DNA of 64,000 bases from Mycolicibacterium phlei. GTDB lineage: Bacteria > Actinomycetota > Actinomycetes > Mycobacteriales > Mycobacteriaceae. The notes beneath the pieces are model-generated. The model saw only the letters and a program-made list of their open reading frames with translations. It ran no database searches and was not told the origin of the DNA. Both the position numbers and the translations under genes were made by a program. The stretch spans positions 744,001-808,000 of the forward strand of contig NZ_CP014475.1 of the NCBI RefSeq assembly GCF_001583415.1, given 5' to 3'. Shown one piece after another: positions 29,758 through 39,261 of this stretch (position 1 is its first letter; every line of letters begins with the position of its first letter).

Positions 29758-30615
29758 TCAGCGCTGGCCGCTGGACCGCACGCCGAGCAGCACGTCCTCC
29801 CACGCCGGCACGGCCGGGCGGGCCTTGGCCTTGCGGGCGCGCGCCGGCTTCGGCTTGGGCGCCGGCTCGGGTTCGGGCTCGGGTGCCGGCTCCGGTTCCG
29901 GTTGCGCCTGCGGCGCGGCCTGCTGCACCGGCGTCTCGATCGGCAGCGTCGGCTCGGCCTCGGCGACCGGTTCGACAGCGGGTTCAGGCTCCGGCTCGGG
30001 CAGCGCCGCGACCGGGCGCAACGGCCGGCTGAAGTTCGGGTCGAGCAGTTCGCGGGCGGCGTCGTCGAACGCGGTGACCGTGCCGCCGTGCGAGCCCGGG
30101 GTGTAGCGGAAGTGCGCGACGTTGTCGGTGTGGCCGGCCTTCCACGCCAGCTGCACCGTCCAGCGGCCGTCCTCGTTGCGCCACGCGTCCCAGCTGGTGG
30201 CGTCCGGGTCCAGGCCGCGCGCGATCATCGCCGTCGTCACCGTCTCCAGCAGCGTCAGCACCGACGGGCCGTCGGCCAGCACCGGGTGCGCGGCGGTGGC
30301 CAGCTCGGCGGCGCGGGCACGCTCCAGCAGCACCGGGTGGGCGAACCGCTCCACCCGGCCCACGTCGACGCCGGCCATCTGGGCCACCTGCTCGACGGAC
30401 GCGCCTGCGCGAATCCGGGCCTGGATCTCCTTCGGGCGCAACACGTTCGGCGTCTCCGTCTCGGTGGACGGCGAGCTCGGGGCGACCTTGTCGCCGCGCA
30501 CCGCGGCCCGCAGCCGGTCGTCGGGACGCAGGATGAACTTCTCGCCGGAACCGTCGGCCTCGCAGATGATTCGCCTACCGTCCACGTCGAGTCCGACGAC
30601 CCTGAGTTCTCGCAT
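29758..30615 (-). CDS. sepH: Cell-division protein SepH (DUF3071)
   Basis: SepH binds FtsZ and stimulates filament assembly in actinobacteria. The 285-residue protein has the conserved N-terminal DUF3071 domain (MRELRVVGLDVDGRRIICEA) with a helix-turn-helix (RPKEIQARIRAGASVEQVAQ), then WDAWRNEDGRWTVQLAW near residue 150. The C-terminal half is Pro/Glu/Ala-rich and disordered (PEPEPEPAVEPVAEAEPTL) with a conserved-looking end AVPAWEDVLLGVRSSGQR. ATG 30615 is preceded by GGAGG. Confidence 0.93.
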   Translation of the reverse strand: MRELRVVGLDVDGRRIICEADGSGEKFILRPDDRLRAAVRGDKVAPSSPSTETETPNVLRPKEIQARIRAGASVEQVAQMAGVDVGRVERFAHPVLLERARAAELATAAHPVLADGPSVLTLLETVTTAMIARGLDPDATSWDAWRNEDGRWTVQLAWKAGHTDNVAHFRYTPGSHGGTVTAFDDAARELLDPNFSRPLRPVAALPEPEPEPAVEPVAEAEPTLPIETPVQQAAPQAQPEPEPAPEPEPEPAPKPKPARARKAKARPAVPAWEDVLLGVRSSGQR

Positions 30616-30702
30616 GCCGACCTCCTCCGGGCTAGCGCCAAGCCCGATCACTCCGACACTAGTGCGTTATCGGCTTGTTACCTGGTAGGGACACGCGGCC
30701 GA

Positions 30703-31941
<1,239 letters not shown>

Positions 31942-31989
31942 CTAGTGACCGGCGGAATGTGAGCTGACCGGCAGGGGGTGGCCCACTGA

Positions 31990-32007
31990 TTGAGAAAAAC
32001 ATCTCAA
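31990..32007. promoter_or_regulatory. Inverted repeat TTGAGA-N6-TCTCAA between serC and the CAP gene
   Basis: A perfect 6-base dyad with an A-rich six-base centre lies in the 155-base divergent region, which is otherwise AT-rich between 32020 and 32050. It is probably an operator or part of a promoter for serC or the CAP gene. The binding protein is unknown. Confidence 0.45.
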
Positions 32008-32087
32008 CACGCTGTGTTCTCTGCATCGATTCGATAAATTTTTCATCACGGTCGGGGGACTGTGGATGCAACCATCGAGGGGACATC

Positions 32088-32570
32088 GTGAATACGCGTA
32101 AGGCTGCGGTCCCGCCGATCTGTGCGGCGGCCGCGACGCTGGCTCTGCTGGGTGGCGCCACCGCCCCCGCGCACGCCGACGAGGGCTCTGACCTGCTCAA
32201 TCTCATCAACGCCACCCGCGCGGCCAACGGCTGCGGTCCGCTGACGCCGAACCCGGTGCTGGCGGCGGCCGCGGCCCGGCACGCCACCGATGTCCTGGTC
32301 AACGGCGCGGTCGGACATGTCGGCACCGACGGCTCATCGATCTCACAGCGGGTACGCGACGCCGGCTACACCACCGGCGCCACGGTCGGCGAGGTGGTGT
32401 TCTGGGGCACCGGCGCGGCCAAGAACCCGGCGGCCGCGGTCGACTGGTGGATGAACAGCCCCGGCCACCGCGCGATCATCACCGACTGCAGCTTCACCGA
32501 GGCCGGCTTCTCCACCGTGAGCAACGGCCTGAAGATGACCGCCACCGGCGACTTCGCCAAACGGCGCTGA
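32088..32570 (+). CDS. Secreted CAP (SCP/PR-1) domain protein
   Basis: A 160-residue exported protein. The signal peptide ends near residue 30 (GATAPAHADE). The CAP fold follows, with LLNLINATRAANGCGPLTPN, AARHATDVL and a hallmark C-terminal stretch (WMNSPGHRAIITDCSFTEAG), which holds a conserved histidine. Two cysteines (C44, C148 by estimate) may pair. Mycobacterial CAP proteins are extracytoplasmic and of uncertain function. It starts at GTG 32088. It lies between serC and the Rv0885-like gene, which in M. tuberculosis are neighbours, so it looks inserted or lineage-specific. Confidence 0.85.
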   Translation: MNTRKAAVPPICAAAATLALLGGATAPAHADEGSDLLNLINATRAANGCGPLTPNPVLAAAAARHATDVLVNGAVGHVGTDGSSISQRVRDAGYTTGATVGEVVFWGTGAAKNPAAAVDWWMNSPGHRAIITDCSFTEAGFSTVSNGLKMTATGDFAKRR

Positions 32571-32591
32571 CCCTTTAACAGCGAGCGCCCG

Positions 32592-32607
32592 TGTGACGGG
32601 CGTCACA
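32592..32607. promoter_or_regulatory. Perfect CRP-consensus site upstream of the AurF-like gene
   Basis: TGTGA-CGGGCG-TCACA matches the CRP consensus in all ten arm positions. It lies about 120 bases before the AurF-like start codon and 22 bases after the CAP gene stop. As I recall, the M. tuberculosis CRP regulon includes the serC-Rv0885 region, which fits. A short hairpin (CGCCCGT at 32586-32592, ACGGGCG at 32596-32602) overlaps it and could act as a terminator. Confidence 0.75.
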
Positions 32608-32727
32608 TGACCGACTGAACTGGCCTGCGGGTCACATCCGCGACAAGTGCTATTCCCGGTATGCGATACCTGCGGTACCGTGTTCGACAACGAAGGCGGA
32701 TTTGTCAACCTCGCTGAGGAGGTCGGA

Positions 32728-33741
32728 ATGGCCACTACTCGTATGGTCCGGCGCTGGCGCCGCAACATGGAGGTCACGGACGACGCCGACTACGTCGACA
32801 CGCTCACCACGCTGTCCGAGGGGGCGGTGCGGCGGAACTTCAACCCGTACACCGACATCGACTGGGATTCACCGGAGTTCGCGGTGACGCCGAATGACCC
32901 GCGCTGGGTGCTGCCTGCCACCGACCCGCTCGGCGGGCACCCCTGGTACCAGGCCCAGCCGCTGGAGCGGCAGATCCAGATCGGGATGTGGCGGCAGGCC
33001 AACGTCGCGAAGGTGGGCCTGCAGTTCGAGATCATCCTCATCCGCGGGCTGACCAACTACGCGTTCTGGGTGCCCAACGGGTCCCCGGAATACCGCTACT
33101 GCCTGCACGAATCGGTCGAAGAGTGCAACCACACCATGATGTTCCAGGAGATGGTGAACCGCATCGGCGCCGACGTGCCCGGCATGCCGCGGCTGCTGCG
33201 GTGGCTGTCGCCGTTCATCCCGCTGGTCGCCGGACCCCTGCCGGTGCCGTTCTTCTTCGGCGTGCTCGCCGGTGAGGAGCCGATCGACCACACCCAGAAG
33301 AACGTGCTGCGCGAGGGCAAGGACCTGCACCCGATCATGGAGCGGGTGATGGCGATCCACGTCGCCGAGGAGGCCCGCCACATCTCGTTCGCGCACGAGT
33401 ATCTGCGCAAGCGGCTGCCGAAGCTGACCCGCTGGCAGCGGTTCTGGCTGTCGCTGAACGTGCCGATCATCATGCGGGTGCTGTGCCAGGCGATCATCGT
33501 GCCGCCCAAGGCGTTCTGGCGGGAGTTCGACATCCCGCGGTCGGTGCGCAAGGAGCTGTTCTTCCGCGCGCCGAAGTCCCGCCAGTTCCTGCGCGACATG
33601 TTCGGTGACGTCCGGATGCTGTGCTACGACACCGGTCTGATGAACCCGCTCGCCAAGCTGGTGTGGCGGCTGTGCAAGATCGACGGCCCGCCCAGCCGCT
33701 ACCGCAGCGAGCCGGCCCGTCAGCACGTCATCGCCGCGTAG
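32728..33741 (+). CDS. AurF-like diiron oxygenase family protein (Rv0885-like)
   Basis: A 337-residue protein with two ExxH-containing motifs typical of a ferritin-like diiron site: EECNH at residues about 131-135 and EEARH at about 214-218. It resembles the p-aminobenzoate N-oxygenase (AurF) family. The substrate in mycobacteria is unknown. I start at ATG 32728, preceded by GAGGAGG; an earlier ATG-like start at 32647 adds residues with no family character. It lies 8 bases before fprB, which could supply electrons, a plausible but unproven link. A CRP-consensus site lies upstream. Confidence 0.88.
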   Translation: MATTRMVRRWRRNMEVTDDADYVDTLTTLSEGAVRRNFNPYTDIDWDSPEFAVTPNDPRWVLPATDPLGGHPWYQAQPLERQIQIGMWRQANVAKVGLQFEIILIRGLTNYAFWVPNGSPEYRYCLHESVEECNHTMMFQEMVNRIGADVPGMPRLLRWLSPFIPLVAGPLPVPFFFGVLAGEEPIDHTQKNVLREGKDLHPIMERVMAIHVAEEARHISFAHEYLRKRLPKLTRWQRFWLSLNVPIIMRVLCQAIIVPPKAFWREFDIPRSVRKELFFRAPKSRQFLRDMFGDVRMLCYDTGLMNPLAKLVWRLCKIDGPPSRYRSEPARQHVIAA

Positions 33742-33749
33742 GGGGCGTC

Positions 33750-35429
33750 GTGCCTCACGTCATCACCCAGTCGTGCTGCAGCGACGGGTCGTGTGTCTAC
33801 GCGTGCCCGGTCAACTGCATCCACCCGACGCCGGACGAGCCGGAGTTCGCCACGGCCGAGATGCTCTACATCGACCCGGTCGCCTGCGTGGACTGTGGTG
33901 CGTGCGTGACGGCATGCCCGGTCGGCGCGATCAGCCACGACTCGAAGCTGACCCCGCAGCAGCTGCCCTTCGTCGCGCTCAACGCCGCGTACTACCCGCA
34001 GCGGGAGGGCAAGCTGCCGCCGACGTCGAAGCTGGCCCCGGTGCTCGAGGCGCCGAAGGTGTTCCCGCGCAAGGGGCATCCGCTGACCGTCGCGATCGTC
34101 GGCTCCGGGCCCGCGGCGATGTACGCGGCCGACGAGCTGCTCACCCAGAAGGGTGTGCAGGTCAACGTCTTCGAGAAGCTGCCCACCCCGTACGGGCTGG
34201 TGCGCGCCGGTGTGGCACCCGACCACCAGAGCACCAAGCGGGTGACCCGGCTGTTCGACCGGATCGCCGCGCAGCCCGGGTTCCGGTTCTTCCTCAACGT
34301 CGAGGTCGGGTCCCACCTGACCCACGAGGAGCTGATGGCGCACCACCACGCGGTGCTGTACGCCGTCGGCGCGCCCACCGACCGTCGCCTCGACATCGAG
34401 GGGATGGACCTGCCCGGCACCGGGACCGCCACCGAGGTGGTCGCCTGGTACAACGGGCATCCCGACTTCGCCTCGCTGCCGGTCGATCTCGGGCATGACC
34501 GGGCCGTCATCGTCGGCAACGGCAACGTCGCGCTCGACGTCGCGCGGATTCTGACCACCGATCCCGACGTGCTCGCCCGCACCGATATCTCCGAGGCGGC
34601 GCTGGCCGCGCTGCGGGCCTCACGGATCACCGAGGTGGTGGTGGCCGCGCGGCGCGGACCCGCGCAGTCGGCGTTCACCCTGCCCGAGCTGATCGGTCTG
34701 ACGTCGACGTGCGAGGTGGTGCTGTCCGCCGAGGACCACGACGCGGTCATCCGGGCTCTCGGAACCACCCAGGATCCGTTGACGCGCAACAAGTTGCAGG
34801 TGCTCAGCAAGCTGGGTGACGCGTCCGCGCCGGTCACCCGGCCGCGGATCCGGCTGGCCTACCACCTGACACCGACCCGGGTCGCCGGCGCGGCGCGCGC
34901 CGAGGCGGTCGAGTTCACCCGCACCGGCACCGACGAGGTGGTGCGGATCGACGCCGGGCTGGTGCTGAGCTCGATCGGATACCGCGGCAAGCCGATTCCG
35001 GGTCTGCCGTTCGACGAGGAGCGGGCGGTGGTGCCCAACGACGGCGGCCGCGTCGTCGACCCGCGCACCGGGGAACGCGTCCGCGGCAGCTACGTCGCCG
35101 GGTGGATCAAACGCGGGCCGACCGGGTTCATCGGCACCAACAAGTCGTGTGCCGCGCAGACCGTGCGCAACCTGGTCGACGACTACAACGCCGGGGTACT
35201 GCGCGACCCCGCCGCCCGTCCGGCCGCGCTGGACAAGCTGGTGCGCGACAGGCGGCCCGGGGTACTGGACGCGGCGGGTTGGCACGCGATCGACGCCGCC
35301 GAGGTCGCCCGCGGCGGCGCCGACCGGCCGCGCGCCAAGTTCCTCACCGTCGCCGAGATGCTGGCCGCCGCGGCGAACGCGCCGGCACCGCCGCTCGGCC
35401 GCCGGATCCTCGCTGGGCTGCGACGCTAG
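33750..35429 (+). CDS. fprB: Ferredoxin/ferredoxin-NADP+ reductase FprB
   Basis: A 559-residue fusion of an N-terminal 7Fe/8Fe ferredoxin and a ferredoxin-NADP+ reductase (M. tuberculosis Rv0886 FprB). Clusters: CCSDGSCVYACPVNC and CVDCGACVTACPVGA in the first 65 residues. The FAD motif VAIVGSGPAAMYAADEL begins near residue 112, and the NADPH motif VIVGNGNVALDVARIL near residue 252. The enzyme transfers electrons from NADPH to ferredoxin. Start GTG 33750 lies 8 bases after the AurF-like gene's stop, so the two are likely cotranscribed. Confidence 0.96.
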   Translation: MPHVITQSCCSDGSCVYACPVNCIHPTPDEPEFATAEMLYIDPVACVDCGACVTACPVGAISHDSKLTPQQLPFVALNAAYYPQREGKLPPTSKLAPVLEAPKVFPRKGHPLTVAIVGSGPAAMYAADELLTQKGVQVNVFEKLPTPYGLVRAGVAPDHQSTKRVTRLFDRIAAQPGFRFFLNVEVGSHLTHEELMAHHHAVLYAVGAPTDRRLDIEGMDLPGTGTATEVVAWYNGHPDFASLPVDLGHDRAVIVGNGNVALDVARILTTDPDVLARTDISEAALAALRASRITEVVVAARRGPAQSAFTLPELIGLTSTCEVVLSAEDHDAVIRALGTTQDPLTRNKLQVLSKLGDASAPVTRPRIRLAYHLTPTRVAGAARAEAVEFTRTGTDEVVRIDAGLVLSSIGYRGKPIPGLPFDEERAVVPNDGGRVVDPRTGERVRGSYVAGWIKRGPTGFIGTNKSCAAQTVRNLVDDYNAGVLRDPAARPAALDKLVRDRRPGVLDAAGWHAIDAAEVARGGADRPRAKFLTVAEMLAAAANAPAPPLGRRILAGLRR

Positions 35430-35504
35430 GGTTCGCCGCGGTTTTCTGAGCAACTCGCGCAAACCGCCGCGCGGGGTGGCGCGGGCGTAGTAGACACCGA
35501 TGGT

Positions 35505-38129
35505 GTGAAGGCTGCCGCATATGTAGGTCGGGTGGGCAGGCTCGCCGTAGCCCTCGGGATCGGGGCCGCGGTGATCACCGGATACGGCTGTGGGCCGGCG
35601 TGGGCTCAGGAGCAGTCGGACGACGCCCCTGCCCAGACGGCCGAGCCGTCGGACCAGACCGAGCCGACCGAGCCGACTGAGCAGACGGAACCGTCCGAGC
35701 CCGCCGAAACAGGCGACGACGACGACCCTGAAGACGACCTCGACCTCGACGACGATTTCGAGGACCTCGACGACCTCGAGGACGATATCGAGGACCTCGA
35801 GGACGACATCGCGGCCGAACCCGAACCCGTGGCGGAGGAGTCCCACGGCACGGACCTCTCCGCTCTGCAGCCCGACAACGACCCGCCGCCGGTAGCCGAA
35901 CCCGACGACCCGGTCGACGAACCGCTGCCGGAACCGGAGGACCAGGCGTTCTTCCGGTTCGCCGCGCAGACCGAGGAGCCGGAAAGCACTGCCGTGCAGT
36001 CCTTCACGACGCAGGGACTGGGGACGACCGCGGTGATCACCCCGCCGAAGGTGCCGTCGCTGCGGCCCTGGCCGACGGCGTTCGACCCGGCCACCGCGAT
36101 CAACTACGTGGTGGATCTGGTCACCGACTTCGTCAACATGGTGCTCAGCCCGTTCACCGCCGGGCTGCCCGCCGCGCCCAGCGGCGATCTGGCCCTGTGG
36201 ACGGTGCTGGCGTGGGTGCGGCGCGAGTTCTTCAACTCCACCCCGACCATCGCCTACGACCCGACGACCAACAGCCAGACCTTCGATGAGAACGGCGACC
36301 CCGTGATCATCGGCAACATCAACGCCTCCGACGTCGACGGCGACAAGCTGACCTACACGCTGATCGGCCGGCCCCGCTACGGCGGCGTCGTCGAGATCGC
36401 CGAGGACGGCACCTTCACCTACCGGCCGATGAACGCGATGGCCGCGGTCGGCGGCTACGACGAGTTCATCGTCGTCGTCGACGACGAGGCCGCCGGCTTC
36501 CACCTCAACGGGCCGCTGGGGCTGCTGCAGTTCGTCCCGGTCATCGGCAACCTGCTGGTCCCCGGCGGCGGTCACCGGGTGGCCCGCACCATCCGCGTCG
36601 AGGTGGCCCCCGTGGAGGGTGTCGACCTGTCGTTCCCCACCGACTTCCATTGGGGCGTCGCCCATTCCGGCTTCCAGGCCGAGGGCGGACCGGGCGTGCC
36701 GATCGATACCAACTCCGACTGGTACCGGTGGGTGCACGACACGTTCAACCAGCTGTTCGGGCTGACCAACGGGGTTCCGGAGGACGGGCCGGGCGCCTAC
36801 CTCAACTACGACGAGGACGCCGCGCTGGCCAGCGACGAGCTGAAGATGAACACCTTCCGCATCGGCATCGAGTGGAGCCGGATCTTCCCGAACTCCACCG
36901 CGTCGGTGGACATCCGCGACGAGGGCGGTTCCATCACCCTGGCGGACCTGCAGGCCCTCGACGCCCTGGCCAACCAGGATGAGGTGCAGCACTACCGCGA
37001 CGTGCTGGCCTCGCTGCGCGCCCACGGCCTGGAGCCGATGGTGACGGTCACCCACTTCACGCTTCCTGTGTGGATCAACGATCCGTCGTCGCGGCTGCTG
37101 ATCCAACTCGGGCTGCCCGTCTCGGCCGCCGGCTGGCTGTCCCCGGGCACCGCAACCGAGTTCGAGAAGTACGCCGCGTATCTGGCGTGGAAGTTCGGCG
37201 ACCAGGTCGACAACTGGGCCACCCTCAACGAGCCGGTGCCGCCGGTGCTGACCCAGTACTTCGCGATCCCGGGTCTGGTGCCGTCGTGGCCGCCGGGCGT
37301 GATCCGACCGGATCTGGCGTCGACGTTCCTGGTCAACCAGGCCAAGGCACACGTCGCCGCCTACGACGCGATCCACGCCTGGGACACGGTGTCGGCCACC
37401 GACGGTCAGCCCGCGGCCTTCGTCGGGTTCACCAACAACATGCTGCCGAACCGGCCGGCCAACCCGATCAACCCGCTGGACGTCGACGCCGCCGACGCGT
37501 GGAACCGGATGTTCAACGAGTGGTTCCTCAACGCGGTGATCGACGGCTGGGTGGACGCCAACCTCGACGGGATCAAGACGCCCGACGAGATCCACCCCGA
37601 GTTCGTCGGCAAGACCGACTTCGTCGGCGTGCAGTACTACGGCTCGGAGAAGATGACCGGCATCGGGTTCGCGCCGATCCCGGGTTTCCCCTTCTTCCGC
37701 GGCATCCCGCAGCGCTGCAACCCGAGCTCACCGACGTGCAGCGACTTCAACCAGCCGATCGATCCCGGCGGCTTCCGCGAGGTGCTCGAGATCGCCGCCT
37801 CCTACGGAAAACCGTTGTGGGTCACCGAGAACGGGATCGCCGACGCCAACGACACCAAGCGGCCCGGCTACATCGCCACGCACATCGCGGTGGTGCAGGA
37901 CCTGGTCGCGCACGGCACCGACATCCGCGGCTACACGTACTGGTCGTTCGTCGACAACCTGGAGTGGTCGGAGGGCTACCACCTGCAGTTCGGGCTGTAC
38001 GGGTCCGACCCGACCACACCCGAACTCGAGCGCATCCCCAAACCGGCGAGCATCGGCACGATCAGCGCGATCGCCGGGTCGAACGGGTTGCCGTTGTGGA
38101 TCCTCGAGCAGTACGTGCGCAACCTCTAA
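35505..38129 (+). CDS. Secreted GH1 glycosidase with acidic linker and VCBS/Ig-like domain
   Basis: An 874-residue exported enzyme. Residues 1-35 are a signal peptide (cleavage after GPAWA). Residues about 36-125 are a very acidic, disordered tract (runs of D, E, P and T). Residues about 245-365 form a VCBS/Ig-like beta domain (FDENGDPVIIGNINASDVDG, VVEIAEDGTFTYRPMNAM). The GH1 catalytic domain spans about 375-850 with every expected signature: WGVAHSGFQAEGG, NTFRIGIEWSRIFP, the acid/base TLNEP at 573-577 (E576), the nucleophile VTENG at about 773-777 (E775) and SFVDNLEWSEGYHLQFGLY. It probably hydrolyses beta-linked glycosides at or outside the cell wall. It starts at GTG 35505. Confidence 0.9.
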   Translation: MKAAAYVGRVGRLAVALGIGAAVITGYGCGPAWAQEQSDDAPAQTAEPSDQTEPTEPTEQTEPSEPAETGDDDDPEDDLDLDDDFEDLDDLEDDIEDLEDDIAAEPEPVAEESHGTDLSALQPDNDPPPVAEPDDPVDEPLPEPEDQAFFRFAAQTEEPESTAVQSFTTQGLGTTAVITPPKVPSLRPWPTAFDPATAINYVVDLVTDFVNMVLSPFTAGLPAAPSGDLALWTVLAWVRREFFNSTPTIAYDPTTNSQTFDENGDPVIIGNINASDVDGDKLTYTLIGRPRYGGVVEIAEDGTFTYRPMNAMAAVGGYDEFIVVVDDEAAGFHLNGPLGLLQFVPVIGNLLVPGGGHRVARTIRVEVAPVEGVDLSFPTDFHWGVAHSGFQAEGGPGVPIDTNSDWYRWVHDTFNQLFGLTNGVPEDGPGAYLNYDEDAALASDELKMNTFRIGIEWSRIFPNSTASVDIRDEGGSITLADLQALDALANQDEVQHYRDVLASLRAHGLEPMVTVTHFTLPVWINDPSSRLLIQLGLPVSAAGWLSPGTATEFEKYAAYLAWKFGDQVDNWATLNEPVPPVLTQYFAIPGLVPSWPPGVIRPDLASTFLVNQAKAHVAAYDAIHAWDTVSATDGQPAAFVGFTNNMLPNRPANPINPLDVDAADAWNRMFNEWFLNAVIDGWVDANLDGIKTPDEIHPEFVGKTDFVGVQYYGSEKMTGIGFAPIPGFPFFRGIPQRCNPSSPTCSDFNQPIDPGGFREVLEIAASYGKPLWVTENGIADANDTKRPGYIATHIAVVQDLVAHGTDIRGYTYWSFVDNLEWSEGYHLQFGLYGSDPTTPELERIPKPASIGTISAIAGSNGLPLWILEQYVRNL

Positions 38130-38575
38130 CCGTGGATGGCCTGGCTGAGCTCCTCGTCGGACACTTCGCGCACTGGCTGGCCCATCGACCAGAGATGGCC
38201 GAACGGGTCGCGCAGCACGCCGTAGCGGTCGCCCCAGAACATGTCGGCCAGCGGCATCACCACGGTCGCGCCGGCGTCGACCGCCCGCTGGAACTTCTCG
38301 TCCACGTCGGTGACCGTGAGGTGGATGGTCACCGGTGAACCGCCCAGCGCCTGCGGCGTCGACTCCCTGCCGTCGTTCATCTCCGGATAGTCGTCGTTGA
38401 GCATCACCGTCGCCCCGTTCAGGCGCAGTGCCGCGTGGAACAGCTTCGTCCCGTCCGGGCCGGGCACCCGGCCGAGCTCCTGCGCCCCGAAGGCCCTGAC
38501 ATAGAAATCGATCGCGGCGGCGCCGTCGCTGACGGTTAGATGCGGCGAGACCTGGGGTTGGACGTCGATGGCCAT
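38126..38575 (-). CDS. VOC-family (glyoxalase-like) protein (Rv0887c-like)
   Basis: A 149-residue vicinal oxygen chelate protein, paired beta-alpha-beta-beta-beta modules. The two halves are visible: HLTVSDGAAAIDFYVRAFGA and IHLTVTDVDEKFQRAVDAGA, with FWGDRYGVLRDPFGHLWSMG near the end, typical of PhnB/glyoxalase-like proteins. The substrate is unknown. Its end overlaps the GH1 gene end by 4 bases. ATG 38575 is chosen; the frame is open further upstream to 38659 without family character. Confidence 0.9.
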   Translation of the reverse strand: MAIDVQPQVSPHLTVSDGAAAIDFYVRAFGAQELGRVPGPDGTKLFHAALRLNGATVMLNDDYPEMNDGRESTPQALGGSPVTIHLTVTDVDEKFQRAVDAGATVVMPLADMFWGDRYGVLRDPFGHLWSMGQPVREVSDEELSQAIHG

Positions 38576-38655
38576 GGGGATTCCTTTCGTCGCCGGTTCT
38601 GCGGACACAGGTACCGACCGGACGACGCGGCAGAACTCATCGGCGGGCCGACAAG

Positions 38656-39261
38656 TCACACGATTGAGAACGACGGCGGCAGCGGCTCCCGGCCGGTCAG
38701 CGCCATCAGCACCGGCACCCCCTGCCCGTCGGCGGCGACCTGCGCCGCCAGCACCAGCGCCTCCTCCAGCGCGTCCGGCGGTGGGGTGAACGAAAGATCA
38801 AGTGCCCGAGCGATATCGAGGCTGTGCACGACCAGCTCGAACACCCGGGTCGGCAGGTAGTTGCGCAGCCGGATGCCCTGGCCGCCGATGACCGAGATCA
38901 GCGGGTCGCCTGCCGCGGCCGCCGCCTCCAGCGTCTGCGCCACCAGGTCGTCGACCGCTGCGGCCGGATCCGCACCGAGGTCGCGGCCGGCCTGCCTGCC
39001 GCGCTCGGCGACGTCGGCCGGGTCGATGCCCAGCGCCTCCGGGGTCACCAGCCGGTAGTACTGCGCCGCGCTGGTGACGTCCTCGCGTTCGGCGCGGGTC
39101 TGCAGGTAGGTCAGCACCGTCGTCAGCGACCGGGACGCGTGCCCGACCAGCGCGCGCACATCCCATTCGCCGAGTCCCGGCCGTTCCCACGCGTCGGCGG
39201 GGATGCGGTGCACCAGCTCCGCGAATGCCCGTGCCGCCGAACCGTATGCCGTCACTGTCAC
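38656..39261 (-). CDS. DinB/MDMPI-like mycothiol-dependent maleylpyruvate isomerase-family protein
   Basis: A 201-residue protein of the DinB/MDMPI fold. Characteristic segments are AFAELVHRIPADAWERPGLG, WDVRALVGHASRSLTTVLTY (the histidine is a metal ligand in the family) and LPTRVFELVVHSLDIARAL. Members often use mycothiol in actinobacteria. The reaction is not known. Start GTG 39261 overlaps the citA stop (GTGA), so it is cotranscribed with citA. It is followed by the VOC gene after 80 bases. Confidence 0.85.
   Translation of the reverse strand: MTVTAYGSAARAFAELVHRIPADAWERPGLGEWDVRALVGHASRSLTTVLTYLQTRAEREDVTSAAQYYRLVTPEALGIDPADVAERGRQAGRDLGADPAAAVDDLVAQTLEAAAAAGDPLISVIGGQGIRLRNYLPTRVFELVVHSLDIARALDLSFTPPPDALEEALVLAAQVAADGQGVPVLMALTGREPLPPSFSIV

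Noticed and set aside
32586..32602. Strong terminator after the CAP gene
   Set aside because: A 7-bp stem exists but has no U-tract and coincides with the CRP consensus; I list it only within the CRP entry.
34620..37595. 991-codon minus-strand frame across fprB and the GH1 gene
   Set aside because: Low-complexity shadow frame antisense to two well-supported genes.
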